Under the pieces are notes generated by a model, which saw only the letters and a program-made list of their open reading frames with translations, made no database searches and was not told where the DNA came from. Shown one piece after another: positions 11,325-27,156 of a DNA stretch of 64,000 nt (within the stretch, counting starts at the first letter, position 1; each line of letters begins with the position of its first letter). A program made the position numbers and the translations under genes. Source of the DNA: Ilex aquifolium (taxonomy: Eukaryota; Streptophyta; Magnoliopsida; Aquifoliales; Aquifoliaceae). The DNA is taken from assembly GCA_951799425.1 (NCBI GenBank), contig OX637394.1, forward strand, positions 27,812,001 through 27,876,000. The letters run 5' to 3'.

Positions 11325-12430
11325 TTATTGATAGTACCTCTTTAGATGTTCAACATTCCATGAATGGACCAAGACCTTTCCTTCAGAATTCTGGATTCTG
11401 TAGGTGCCTAGCCTCACAATTTTTGTCACAATGTACGACTTTTCCCAGTTTGGCCCTAACTTCTCCTCGTGTGAGTCCTTGGTGGCCAGAATCACCTTCT
11501 TAAGGACTAAGTCCTCAGGTAAGAAGGAGCGAGGCTTCACCCTCGAGTTGTAGTACTTGGTCATGCGGCGCTTGTATTCCACATTCTTGATCATGGCCAT
11601 ATCTCTTTCCTCCTCTATCAAGTTGAGGTTGATGCGGAGGCCTTTTTCATTGGTGGACGGGGTCGTGGTGCTGGACCCTCAGTGAGTGTACTCTAATCTC
11701 AACAGGTATGACTACCTCTGTCTCAAAGGTGAGGGAGAAAGGAGTCTTGCTAGTGGGGCTCCTTGGTGTCATTCAGTAGGCCCATAGCACTCGCCGGAGC
11801 TCCTCCACCCATAACCCCTTGACACTCTCCAATCTTGTTTTCAGGTTACGTAGTATGGTCCTTATGGTGACTTCTGCCTGACTATTTGCCTGGGGGTGGG
11901 TTGGACTGGAGTGGGGCTGCCTGATTTAGAGGTCGACACAGAAGCCATTGAGGAGCTTATTGTCGAACTGCTTAACATTGTTGCTCACTATGGCTTGGGG
12001 TATTCCAAAGTGGCACACCATGTTTCTCCAGATAAAGTCCTTTACCTTCTTATCTATTATTTTGGTTAAGGGTTCAGCTTCTGCCCACTTTGTGAAGTAG
12101 TCAATGACTACCACCATGAACTTGCACTGGCCGCGGCTCATGGGCAAGGGACCTAGGATATCGATGCCTCACTTGGAGAATAACTAGTGGCTCATGATAT
12201 TGGACAATTCTTCTGGTGGTTGCCTTGGTATGGTGGCGAAGCATTGACACTTGTCACACTTTTTCACAAACTCGCGGGCATCCCTAATAATGTTATGTCA
12301 GTAATAGCCTTGTCTGACTGCCTTATGAGTTAGGTAACGCCCTCCGGAGTGATTTTCGCATACCTCTTCATGCATCTCTCTTATGACATAGTCAGATTCC
12401 TCTAGAAAGAGACAGCGGAGTAGCAGTAGG
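11325..12430 (-). pseudogene. Tat integrase, decayed
   Basis: Integrase inserts the cDNA into the chromosome. On the minus strand the order is an HHCC zinc finger (HEEVCENHSGGRYLTHKA, then CDKCQ), the core with GIDILGPLP and DYFTKWAEAEPL, and a C-terminal LGPNWEKSYIV and WNVEHLKRYY, ending at the stop at 11325. The second catalytic Asp is lost: the usual SDNG reads SNNV. At least one stop and several frameshifts break the frame. It ends about 3.6 kb before the 3' LTR, and the space between holds the antisense ORF. Confidence 0.85.
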
Positions 12431-12513
12431 AAACAGTTCCTCTTGTAAAGAATGTCTTGCAGGATTACGTATCTTAACGCTCTCAGCCTTAGCTTCTTGG
12501 CTATGGGTGTCGT

Positions 12514-12990
12514 CTAGTCGCTGTCAGTGGATGCACCGTTGATGCTCCCTATATCCGTTTTGAGCATGCTTGGCTCAAATTGGTGGCCTATAAATGTGGG
12601 TCTTGCCGGGATATCTGAGGATGATGCAAACTTGACGAATGCATCTGCTACGGTATTATCCTCCCTTGACACATATTGAATCTGGAAATGGTGAATTTTT
12701 TTTAATAAAGTTTGCACCATTGCTAGGTACGCCTGCATTCTTTCTTCTCTTGCTTCAAAATCCTCTTTTACTTGGTTGACTACCAGTTGAGAGTCACTGT
12801 AGACGGTGAGGTGTTGGGCCTCCATTTCGATTGCCAACCTTAGGCCTGAGATAAGCGCCTCATATTCTGCTTAATTGTTGGAGACTACAAAATGGAGTGA
12901 TACGACGTACTTGAGGGGTGTGCCGTTGGGGCTAATAAGTACTAGGCCTGCTCTACTCGCCTCATTGGTTGAGGACCCATCTACGTAAAG
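12514..12990 (-). pseudogene. Second (archaeal-type) RNase H of the Tat element
   Basis: The minus strand reads WRLYVDGSST near 12990, then AEYEALISGLRLAIEMEAQH after a stop, LTVYSDSQLVVNQV, and YVSREDNTVADAFVKFAS. These are the DG, E, D and D positions of RNase H. It lies after the ordinary RNase H and before integrase, which is the dual-RNase-H arrangement of the Tat lineage. A Pro/Ala-rich linker coded by a GC island separates the two domains. One TAA lies within it. Confidence 0.78.
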
Positions 12991-13029
12991 TCTCCATCAA
13001 GATGTAGATCTAGGTACGACATCAAGGGG

Positions 13030-13300
13030 TACAAATGCACTGGTTGTTGGGAGGGTCCTCGTGGCAGGTAGTGGGGCACTGTGTAAGGGCGTGGAGGAGA
13101 AGAGTGTTGAGGTGTCTGGGGAGCAAGGCACCAAAGCTGGGGAGCCAGGAAGGCAGAGCACTGAGGCCATGGCGCCTTGGGAGTAGGGGCCAAGGCGCTA
13201 GGGGAGTAGGGTGCAAAGGCCTGGGCGCCAAGGCTTGGGTGCCTGGGGAGTTGGGCGAGGCGCCTTTTGAGTGCGGGCTAGTCCAAAGGCAGGCAAGCAC
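13030..13300. repeat. GC-rich GGCGCC-type degenerate repeat, island 2
   Basis: It repeats GGCGCC, CTGGGGAG and AAGGC words. On the element strand it encodes a Pro/Ala-rich linker between the RNase H domain and the second RNase H. Confidence 0.55.
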
Positions 13301-14827
13301 TGAGGCACTGGCCATGTGTGCTGGTTCTTTTCGCTGCCTCCCTCCTTAGGCCGTGTGAGCTCGGCCACAAAATCTGCTAATGTTTGTGCCTTAATGGCTG
13401 CTCTCGGTTGGTATTGTATGTCAAACTCGCCCAATTCGATGACCCATTTAAGGAGCCTTCCGAACACATCTGGATTTTCTAGTATTCTTTTTATTGGTTG
13501 ATCCGTGACGACCATGATGGTGTGGCTCTAGAAGTAGTGCCGAAGGCGCCTGTCTGTTGTGACTAAGGCGAGAACTAGCTTCTACAATCCTGAGCATCTT
13601 ATCTCTGCTCCTCGATATGCCCTGCTCACGTAGTAGACATACCTTTGCACTCCTTTATTCTCTCTAACAAGGACGGAGCTTATAGCAGATGGCGAGATAG
13701 CCAGATACAGGTACAAGGTCTCCCCGAGTATGGAGTGGGAGAGCAAGGGAGTGCGGTAAGATGGGCTTTCAGTTTTTGGAAAGCTTCTTCTGTGTCTGGT
13801 CCCCACTCAAAAGATTTTCGTAAGATTCTGAAGAAAGGTGCACTTATCAGCGGACTTCGAGATGAATTTGTTGAGAGCTGCCACCCTTTCGTTAAGGTGC
13901 TGGACCTCTTTCACAATGGCAGGGGACCTCATGTCCAGAATAGCCTTGATTTTGTTCGGATTCACCTCAATTATCCTCTTATTGACCATGAAGCCCAATA
14001 ATTTTCCTGATCCTACGCCAAAGGTGCATTTCTCTGGATTCAACTTCATGTAGTAAGTCCTCGGGACATCAAAAGTCTCCTACAAGTGGGTCATATGGTC
14101 TGCTGCGGTAAGACTGTTTACTAACATGTTGTTCACTTATACCTCCATAGTCCTCCCGATTTGTGACTAGAACATCTTGTTTACCAGTCGCTAGTATGTT
14201 GTTCCTGCATTTTTTAGTCCAAAGGGTATGACCCTGTAATAGTAGGTCCCTATAAGAGTGAGTGATGAAAGATGTCTTCTCCTGGTCCGGGGGGGGGGGG
14301 GGGGGGTACATGCTAATCTAGTTATATCCCGAGTAGGCATCCAGGAAACTAAGCATCATCGATGTGCGGCAGGGGGTAGCTATCTTTGGGACAGACTTTG
14401 TTGAGCTCGGTGAAGTCTATGCAAAAACGCCATCACAACTAGGTAAGCCACCTCTCTCACCGACTCGTCTACTAATAATTTCCCCATTTCTATCTCCATG
14501 GTTTGTGCCATTTCAATAGCGACGCTTCTCAGCTTTTGGCGGATGGGTTTGTGTTGGGTCGATGTTGAGCCGGTGGGTGGTGACTTCAGGGTCAATGCCT
14601 TCGTGAGACCAGACAAAGACGTCAATGTTTTGTCTAAGAAAATCAACCAGCTGCCTAGCTCGATCTTTGGAAAGCAAGGAGCCAATGTATATTTTCCTGT
14701 CTAGAAAACTCTTGTTCAGGACTAATGATGTGAGCTCCTCTATTGGTTCTCTTTTCTCTAGTATACTGTCATCCTTAGAATCAAGCACCTCCATTTGTAA
14801 GGCCTCTCGAGGCTTTTTGGACCTCAT
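13200..14827 (-). pseudogene. Tat reverse transcriptase and RNase H, decayed
   Basis: RT copies element RNA into DNA and RNase H degrades the RNA strand. On the minus strand the pre-RT region has VDFLRQNIDVFVWSHEGIDP. After frameshifts come RVIPFGLKNAGTTYQRLVNK, NPEKCTFGVGSGKLLGFMV and RVAALNKFISKSADKC. The RNase H has TDQPIKRILENPDVFGRLLK and QTLADFVAEL. The active-site box, normally YVDD, reads stop-VNN (about 14121-14135), so both Asp are lost. An 18-G run at 14289-14306 falls within the finger/palm region and shifts the frame. Confidence 0.85.
14289..14306. repeat. Poly-G tract of 18
   Basis: Uninterrupted run of 18 G inside the RT pseudogene. The length is prone to sequencing error and to slippage, so the frame across it is uncertain. 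Confidence 0.95.
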
Positions 14828-14875
14828 GGATGCAACATAGCACTCCTTGACAACAACTTGATCTCCTCGAATTTC

Positions 14876-15215
14876 TCAAATTCTGCTTAGGGTTGGAAAA
14901 TAGAGAATGAGGTGATAAGTGGACGGAACCCCCCTCAGGGTGTTTAGTGCGGGATGCCCTAAAATGATATTATAGGCAGATGGAGAATCCAACACTAAGA
15001 AAGTCACCATTATAGTGGAGCTTCTTGGTGCTGTACCTACGATAACTGGTAGAGTGATGGAGCCTAGAGGGTACGCCTTCTCTCCTGAAAAGCCGATAAG
15101 AGGCGTTCTGATAGGTTGGAGTCTTTCCCCAATATGGAGGTTGTTGTATGCCTCTGCGAATAGGATATCGACGGAGCTGCCAGTGTCCATAAGGATTCTC
15201 CTTACTTGTTAATTG
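14876..15215 (-). pseudogene. Tat aspartic protease
   Basis: The minus strand has RRILMDTGSSVDILFAEAY, where DTGS is the catalytic site of a retropepsin, then LIGFSGEKAYPLGSITLPV and YNIILGHPALNTLRGVPST. It would cut the gag-pol polyprotein. A stop lies just upstream of the DTGS segment; otherwise this domain is one of the better preserved. Confidence 0.85.
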
Positions 15216-15419
15216 GCGACCATCATGGTTAGTACCAGCGGGTCATCATGAGGGTGCTGGATCCCCTCTAAGTATCAGTTTGAGAATGAGATGATCTCGT
15301 TATCTCCCTGCCTGTAAGACTTCAATGGCCGTAAGTCATCCGTGTGCCTAGCTTTTCTGGCATGTGCCTTCCTAGCTTAGTTGAAGTCACCTCCTCCTCC
15401 CAGCCCTCCAGAGAATGTC

Positions 15420-16993
15420 TAGATTTCTCCCAGGGGTTGTTGGTTCTCTCTCTCATCCTGGTTGCGGCCTGGTGGTGGGGCCTGGCCTCTGTCTGCCATG
15501 TATTGTCGCAACTGGCCACGTTGTATGATGTCTTCAATCTGCCTCTTGAATTCAAAGAAATCGTCAATGTCGTGGCCATGATCGCGGTGGAAACGACAAT
15601 ATTTGTTCGGGTTTCTGCGATGTAGGGAAGAATTCATTTTTCGAGGTCAGTGTACAATTGGGTCGTCCTGAATTTGGAGCAAAATATGCTCAACTAAAGC
15701 ATTGAGTGGCATGAAGGTTTGTCGCTCCCTCTGTGGTGTAGGGCCGAGGAAGTCCTTAGCTGACACCCTCTCTATCCTCCTCCTCTTATTCTCTGCTTCT
15801 CTTCTATCTTCATTGGGCTCCTTCCTCTTCTCCCCTCCATGGGAGGACTCACACCGTCTGGCCTTGGTGACGTCCTCAGCGTTCATATATTTCTGGGCCT
15901 TTGACAATAAATCTGGCATGCTCGTTGGTGGTATCTTCAAGACCGAGAACATAACACTAGATGAACGCAGGCCTGCGATAAAGGCAGCCATGGTGACTTT
16001 GTCAACTGGCTCTTCAATCTGGAGGGCCTCCTTATTAAACGGGTGAGGTAGCTCCTTAGACTTTCTTCCCGATCTTGCTTGATGCTGAGTAAGTGAGTAA
16101 CAGGCTTCTGATGTCGGCACCCCCCTATGAAGTGGGAGAGAAATGATTTGCTTAGCTCAACAAAAGAATTAATGGAAGCTAGTTTGAGTTTGGAGAACCA
16201 CTGGTGTGCAGATCCCTTGAGGGTTGTAGGAAAGACTCTACACATTATTTCATCGGGTATGTTATGCAGCCGCATAAGAGATTTATAAGTGTCAAGGTGG
16301 TCTAGTGGGTCTATTGAGCCGTCATAAGCTTCCACAGTTGACATCTTGAACTTTGAGAGGAGAGGATAATTAACTACATCAGCCACGAATAGAGTGTTAG
16401 TGTACATCATAAGGTAGTCGAATGTTTCCGGCGCTCGTGCCTTGATGGCGTTGAAGACGTCGCCTAGCTGATTCTACACCTCCTTAATTTTTTCGTCCCA
16501 TTGGTTAGGGACGCCCTCCGAAGGATCGTTGTAGTGGCTTTCGTACTAGTTTTCTCCCTCATTTTCTTGCATAGGAGGGCCGCCAGCTCGGGAGGATGGA
16601 GCCGGCACATGAGGAGGAGGAGTCGGGGTGCCTGGGCGTTGAGGAGGGAAGCCATGGCCCTGGGGGGTGCCCTGACATTCCAAAGGAGCGCCCTGCTAGG
16701 GGGCTCCTTTGCGCTGAGGACCCTGCTGATGGGTGCCTTGGCGCCTTGGATGGATTGCCTGGGGCGATTATCCTCCTGGGGGCTAAGACACAACTCCTTG
16801 AGGATGTCCGACTAGCATCAATTGGAGGATCTGTTGGTTTTGGTTTACCAACAACTGCATTGTCTCCAGAAGTTGTTGTCCGAGTATGAGATTTGCTGCA
16901 GCGATGGGGTTTGCTGATGGAGGCGAGACCTCGTCGCGACGCGGTGGATCATTCTTCCGTTTGTTGATTCATGGACCTAGTCGTAATTACCAT
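15420..16993 (-). pseudogene. Tat gag, decayed
   Basis: Gag forms the virus-like particle. A plausible start is the ATG at 16993 (MVITTRSMNQQTEE), soon interrupted by TGA. Then follows a Pro-rich stretch over a GC island. The conserved core reads DGSIDPLDHLDTYKSLMRL and FPTTLKGSAHQWFSKL, followed by AAFIAGLRSSSVMFSVLK after a frameshift. The C-terminal KYCRFHRDHGHDIDDFFE is the Cys/His motif typical of this lineage. At least three frame breaks are visible. Confidence 0.82.
16570..16790. repeat. GC-rich degenerate repeat, island 3
   Basis: It contains GGGTGCCTGGGCG, GGAGCGCCCTG and GGTGCCTTGGCGCC words, coding a Pro/Ala/Gly-rich gag segment on the minus strand. The vocabulary is shared with the islands at 8280 and 13030. 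Confidence 0.5.
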
Positions 16994-17049
16994 TAAATGG
17001 AAAGAAAGTAGAAAGAGATGGAAGGACAATAGAAAACTTAGTCGTTTAT

Positions 17050-17066
17050 CACAGACGACGCCAAAC
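17050..17066 (-). promoter_or_regulatory. Primer-binding site region of the Tat element
   Basis: Next to the 5' LTR the minus strand reads GTTTGGCGTCGTCTGTG. The other Tat element here has TTTGGCGCCGTCTGTTGG at the same place. The TGGCGCC start fits a tRNA ending in GGCGCCA. I cannot say which tRNA pairs with the rest. Confidence 0.6.
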
Positions 17067-17069
17067 TGA

Positions 17070-17641
17070 TGATGCACAAAAGTGGATTTATGCACTACTT
17101 GTTAAGTACTTAATGCAATAATAAATGAGGAGAGTCAACACAAGCAAAACACAGTTTAAGTGGTTCGGCCAATGTGACCTACTCTACTGTGAAAGACTAG
17201 GATGACTTGCGTATTTTATTGCTTCAAGAAGTGTAGGGTACTCAAGTGTGAGAGATATGTGTGTGATTCCCCCCTGTGTAGATGAGACTTACAATTTATA
17301 GGCGTCTCCTAACACATTGAGACACATTTCTCGTATCAGCTAAGGTAGTTTGGTAGAGGTGACATCCTTCTCGTAACAGGTGAGACAATTTCATGGAGGT
17401 GGTGACCTGCGCGTCCCAAAGAGATCCCTCAGCCTACCAGTTATGGACTAAGTCTCTCATCATGGGCCAATTGACTTGACCCTATCTCAAGATGGTGTGG
17501 TTGACCTAACTTCCTCCTTCCTACAATGGGCCTGACCTGCCTTTTTAAACTGGGCCTCAGAGTTAGGCCTCTGAGCTGGACCTTAACTGTGACTCTGGGC
17601 CTGGTTCATAATTTTGGGTCTGCTCTGGGCCGGGCCCATCA
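17070..17641 (-). repeat. 5' LTR of the minus-strand Tat element
   Basis: It aligns with 7184-7741 over its full length and has the same ends (TGATG...CCCATCA). It differs by many substitutions and small indels, which points to an old insertion. It also has a second copy of the GGCCTC/AGGCCT-type segment near 17570 that the other LTR lacks. Confidence 0.87.
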
Positions 17642-18756
17642 ATAACCATGCTATTAAGAAAAAATCAAAACAAAGACCAACGTGTGAAAATAGTTAGATA
17701 AGGTATCAAAATCTTTTCTGAATGTTATATAGTCTTATTCGTCAACAATTTATATTGTTAATTGAGAAAGGCGGAGGAATTTGGTGTCTACATATAAAAT
17801 AACTATAATAGCCCTACTTTTAAAAAAAAATTAACTACTTAATAACTCCTTCACCATCTATAACTCCCTGTCAACTACATTCAACCACCCTTATAATTTA
17901 TCTATTTTGGTCTTGTCTCACTCCTATTATCGAGAAAATATTCATTACAATGATGATACTACGTGACAATGTAATGTTCTCACTCTCTGTATCTCACTTG
18001 TTTACAATCACACACATAGGAGGTGTGCCGGGTAAACTAGTGAAAAGAAATGAATCGAATTTTAAAAATGATCACAAATATTACTCAAAACAACTATACA
18101 AACATATTTTTTTTGAAACAGGAAACCAACTACACTATACAAACATTCAGTGTATCTGTTTCCTTCACAAGTTCTAATTAGACTGCAAGCTAAAACATTT
18201 GAAAAAGCAAAAGGAAAAATCTGAGCATCACGTTCCCTCAGCATATCCATTCCTTGGAAAGTGTTTTTGACATACTTTCCATCAAATTCAAATATAAATA
18301 CTGCAGACTGGTTTCAAGAAAAAAAACAAAATTAAGAAAACAGGAAAAGAGAAGTGAGACTCTATAATGAATGGCTGAATTGTCTTTCCCCAATTATGTT
18401 GAATGAATGGCTGAATGGCCTTTCCCCTATTATGTTGAGTAGAATCCCAGAAAATTGCTAAATTATCTAATAAACACATCATTTGCGTAGACTAATTATG
18501 CAAATAACCCAGGAAACAGAACAATAGGACAAATGAGAGTGACTGAACCGATCATCTAGAAAAATCACTTCTTTAATAGCACAGATAAAATTTCATCAGA
18601 ACACAGAAACACAATTGCAACAATTCCATACCAAAAGAGGAAGAGAGGAAATACTGGTAATATATAAAAGCAATAGAACAGTACACAGATTCAGGGCGGG
18701 CCATGGGGTTGAGCCTTGTAAACTGATCAGTTTACCAGACAATAGCCCTGCCGGAC
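17642..18756. other. Intergenic DNA and tubulin 3' UTR
   Basis: AT-rich and noncoding. The last 150-200 bases before 18757 probably hold the 3' UTR of the minus-strand tubulin gene. A 36-bp tandem duplication lies at 18367-18438. Nothing else was recognised. Confidence 0.5.
18367..18438. repeat. Tandem duplication, unit about 36 bp
   Basis: GAATGGCTGAATTGTCTTTC starts the first unit and GAATGGCTGAATGGCCTTTC the second. Both continue through CCC and ATTATGTTGA. It lies downstream of the tubulin stop, possibly within its 3' UTR. Confidence 0.75.
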
Positions 18757-23224
<4,468 letters not shown>

Positions 23225-23403
23225 CTCTCTCTCTTTCTCTCTCTCTCTCTCTAGATCGATTCAGCCAATCCTTCAACTCCTTCAAAACCACTCTGCCCTT
23301 TTTTCTGTCCCTAGACTCTCTCTCGCTCTCTAGGTCTTTGGATCCAATGGAAACCAGAGAAAATGTCTCTCTGTCCACATATGGCTGTGTTTCTATATAT
23401 GTG
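23225..23403 (-). promoter_or_regulatory. Tubulin 5' UTR with GA repeat, and TATA-like box
   Basis: On the minus strand a GAGA tract (plus-strand CT repeat, about 23220-23252) lies just upstream of the ATG. A TATATAG word lies near 23392-23400, about 170 bp from the ATG. Transcription start is inferred, not seen. Confidence 0.5.
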
Positions 23404-24733
23404 TGTTTGTCTGTAACTTAATAATGGGGGATTTGATAAATGTTTGGAATCCGCTGTGGGGTCCCACCATTTGCCGCCAGCCTTTCTGTGGGCCCCACTT
23501 ATCAGCTTCTTTGTTCCTTTAAGCCTGCTCCATTGTAAATTACCATTTTACCACCTCGTTCCAAAAAAAAAAAAAAAAGGAAAAAAAGAAAAAAAAACCA
23601 GTTTGTAAACCACTTCATCTCAATGGATAATTTTAGAAATGCAATTTGTATATAGAATTTGAAAATCTAAGTTATTGATGTCAATGAGTCTTCGTATCAA
23701 ACGGGGTGACAACAATCACAAATATCAGTTCATTAATTTCTTAAATTAGGTTAAACTAGCAATTAATTGAATTAGATATTGTTTATTCTGTCTCAATTTA
23801 ATTCTTACTATATTACCTAAAGTATATTTTTCTAAAATTACTATTTAAACCGCATACATTTATCTAGTTTATAAATGTAATATAGTGTTACTTGTAATAA
23901 TTTTGTACCTAAATATACTCTGTAATATTAAAAACCGAACAATGATAATTTAACATTAATATTTTAAATATTAATTTTTATTTTTATTTAAAATTAAAAT
24001 GAACATAGAAAAAATAATAGAGAGGCAGAGGAAAAAGAAAAAAGAGATAAGTGTAGATTAGTACAGTTGTCTGACATTGAAGAATATGTTAGTTGATTTG
24101 ATCAAAGATATGTTAGTTGTCTGGCATTGAAGATTAGTACATTTAGCGCGAAATTTTTTTTTGTAATAAATTTTGTACTATTAGATCAAAGATATTTTGC
24201 AATACCAAAAATCGAATATCAACCATATAATATTTATATTTTAAATAGTAAATTATTTTTCTTTTTTTAATTATGTAAGTTAAAATTAAAATGAACATAG
24301 AGAAGTAGAGGAGAGACAAGAGAGGTAGGTGTTGATTAATTGAGTTATTAGACGTGGGAGAGTGTGTAGTTGAATTGTTTGACATTAGAGGCTGTACAGA
24401 GAAAATAATTTTTTGAGCGAATTTTTTTTTAGGATGAATATTATACCATTGAATCAAAGTAGATAAAAAGTAGCAAGCGTCCCGTGCGATGCACATAATT
24501 TGTCTCCCCCACCATTACCCTGTTTCACCATTTTCTAATCCTCATGTTACTGAAAAATTAACTATTAATGAGTTAAAAAAATTTTTAATATGAAAAAGTA
24601 AATAAAATAAGTGAAAATTTAAATTTGAAATAAAGGATAGTGGGCGTAGCTAGGAAATTAAATATTTTAAAAAAAATTAGTATTTAGAGAAGGAAAGCTT
24701 CTCAAATCCTCTCACAAAAAAAAATTATTTGTA

Positions 24734-24767
<34 letters not shown>

Positions 24768-24854
24768 GTATAAGATTGAATAATTTTGTCCGTTATTTTG
24801 TTTTATAAGTTAAGAATTCAACCGCCTAAATGTAATTGTAGATAGACTAGCAAT
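23404..24854. other. AT-rich intergenic DNA with a diverged direct repeat
   Basis: Two related stretches share TAAAATTAAAATGAACATAG, followed by AGAG-rich sequence and a GTTGTCTGACATTG-type segment (about 23930-24150 and 24240-24400). The second is followed by CCCGTGCGATGCACATA, a word often seen at ends of plant repeats. A TA microsatellite lies at 24738-24778. No gene was recognised. Confidence 0.45.
24738..24778. repeat. TA microsatellite
   Basis: A nearly pure alternation of T and A with two interrupting G. Confidence 0.9.
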
Positions 24855-25912
24855 TGTTGGAAAAATTGTTTTGAACAACATTGATTGGAGCAACTTTGGG
24901 CATAAATAAAAGTGGGACCCACACCTCCAAATTGGTGGGACCTTATTTAAACGTGTTATCATCCGTGAGGAGATTAACATGATATATTTACTTGTTAAAA
25001 ATCATTAAGTATTGAATGAGAAATTATGTCTCAAAGTGACACACTTGAATGGATGAAAGAAACTAAGAATGATATGGTGTAGTGTCATAATCCTTGTTCC
25101 ATATTGGAAAGAAGCAAAAAACTTGGTAAGCTAATATACTCCTACTTAGCTTCTTGGGTTGGGCCTCAAAGGGTAATACACTTTTGTGAGCGGAGCGAGT
25201 ACCTACACAACCTTAGTTACCACGCCTCGCCTCGCCTCGCCTCGACCATGACTCGACCCAGCCAGGTTCAGGCTCGGGCTTGGGCCAACAAGATCTTATC
25301 TTTTTGCTGAAAGTTTATTTGGCGCGGTGTGAGTTATGTGCCAAACCAAATCGATCTGAATTTAGATTGCACTTATTCTTCCAGCCGAAATTTAAATTTT
25401 CTGTCCGTTATAATTTTGAAGGTGGCGCCATTTTGGAGAAGTGTTTGTTCATGCCCAAGATGCCTTTAATGACTATTCTTTGAACAGTGGTGTCTCGTGT
25501 CTCATTAGACAATCCGAACAGACACAAGAGGGTCTATAAAAGGACTGCCTTGAAGCCATTTTCAAATACAAAAAACATACAGTAAATTTCTACATATACT
25601 GCATCTATTCTCTCTCTTTCTACATTACATATTTGTTCGATTCAAGTAAAAACACAAGTTGTGTTCATTGATTTTTGGAGATTGAATTAACTGTATTTCA
25701 TAGGGTTCAGATTGTTTCTTAATTCTATTATTATTATTAATGTTTTACATTTCTGTAACTGCATTATTTCTATTCTGTAAGTGCATTATTTCTATTATGT
25801 ATATATATATTGTTTCTATAATTGTTTTGCTTATAACATTATACATACTGATTAAAATTTGCTACAGTAATTAATTTTAGCAAATTTTGATTATAATACT
25901 GTTTAACAATTT
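24855..25912 (+). repeat. Probable Copia 5' LTR and leader
   Basis: It begins with TGTTGGAAAAATTG and precedes a plus-strand Copia gag. A TATA box (CTATAAAAGG, about 25533) lies in the right place for an LTR promoter. A GCCTC pentamer repeat lies at 25221-25244. I could not find a clear primer-binding site, so the right border of the LTR is not fixed, and no 3' LTR was found. Confidence 0.45.
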
Positions 25913-25916
25913 TAAG

Positions 25917-27156
25917 ACAGATTATCTCACCACCTTGAACCTTGCAAAGTTTCTAAGTGAAGATGTTCCTGCACGTAACAAAAATGAAACTAATAAGGAA
26001 AATATGGTTGCTGTGGATGCTTAGAAGCATTTAAATTTCTTGTGTAGAAATTATATCTTGAATGGACTAGACAATGCATTATACAATGTGTACAATGCTA
26101 TCAAATTTGCAAAAGAACTTTGGAAGTCTTTGGATAAGGAATACAAGACCAAGGATGCCGGCACGAAGAAATTCATTGTTGGCAAATTCTTGGATTATAA
26201 AATAGTGGAGTCAAAAACCATCATAACCTAAGTTCAAGAACTTCAAGTTATCATTAATGACATCCATGTCAAGGGCATATTTCTTAGTGAGTCATTTCAA
26301 GTGGCTGCGATTATGAAAAAATTACCACCACTTTGGAATGATTTCAAGAACTATCTCAAGCATAAACGCAAGGAGATGAAACTTGAAGAATTGATAGTTC
26401 GTTTGAGGATTGAGGAAGATAACCGAAAATCTGAGTTTAAAAGTGGAGTCACTAATCTCATGGAGTCTAAAGCCAACATTGTGGAAGACGGAACAAGGAA
26501 TAACAAAAAGAGGAAGCATACCAGTGGAGGTCCAAATCAAGGATCTAAGAAGTTTAAAGGCAAATGCTATAACTGTGGCAAACCTGGACATCTCTCTAAA
26601 GACTGTCATAAGCCAAAGGACTTCAAGAAGCCAAATGCTCAAACAAATGTGACTAAAACGGACAAGCTTTCACTGAAAGTCTACGACACGAACCTCTCAA
26701 TAGTTGTCTTTGAATATAACTTAGTGGGTAACCCCAATGAGTTGTGGGTTGACACCGGCGCTACTCGACACATTTGTTCTAATAAATAGATGTTCTCTAC
26801 TTACAAGAAGTTAGAGAATGATTAACAACTCTACATGGGGAACTCTTCTACCTCCAAGGTTGAAGGATATGGCAAGGTGATACTTAAGATGACCTCTGGA
26901 AAGAAACTTACCTTGAACAAAGTGCTTCATGTGCCCGATATTCATAAGAATTTGATGTCCGACTCTCTACTAAGCAAGAATGGTTCTAAGTTAGTCTTTG
27001 TATGCGATAATGTTATGCTTACCAATAATGAAATGTTTGTAGGAAAGGGATACTTGAATGATGGGCTCTTTAAGCTCCATGTAATGACTATTGTACCTAA
27101 GTCTATTAATAATAAGAATAAGATGAATTCTTCTTACTTGCTTGAATCTTCAAATA
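25917..27156 (+). pseudogene. Copia gag, protease and pre-integrase, truncated
   Basis: Gag reads LTTLNLAKFLSEDVPARNKN, then ALYNVYNAIKFAKELWKSLD and [16 protein letters not shown], then the zinc knuckle [18 protein letters not shown]. The protease has [15 protein letters not shown] (DTGA active site), and the next segment LTLNKVLHVPDIHKNLMS is the pre-integrase region. In-frame stops occur near 26022, 26229, 26787 and 26822. The coding sequence ends abruptly at about 27156, where plastid DNA begins. Integrase, RT and RNase H of this copy are absent. Part of gag N-terminal to ALYNVYN is also missing. Confidence 0.85.

Larger units (their letters stand above)
7184..17641 (-). mobile_element. 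Tat-lineage Ty3/gypsy LTR retrotransposon, decayed
   Basis: Two related LTRs (7184-7741 and 17070-17641) bound a region whose minus strand encodes, in order, gag, protease, RT, RNase H, a second RNase H and integrase. This is Ty3/gypsy order, so the right LTR is the 5' LTR. The Tat lineage is inferred from the second (archaeal-type) RNase H, the gag tail motif KYCRFHRDHGHD and the opposite-strand ORF between integrase and the 3' LTR. Flanks are ATTAA on the left and ATAAC on the right, not a clean target duplication. Every coding domain has stops or frameshifts. A TRIM is nested at 9059-9537. Confidence 0.88.

Noticed and set aside
7179-17646. Target duplication for the first Tat element
   Set aside because: ATTAA on the left and ATAAC on the right do not match well enough to claim.
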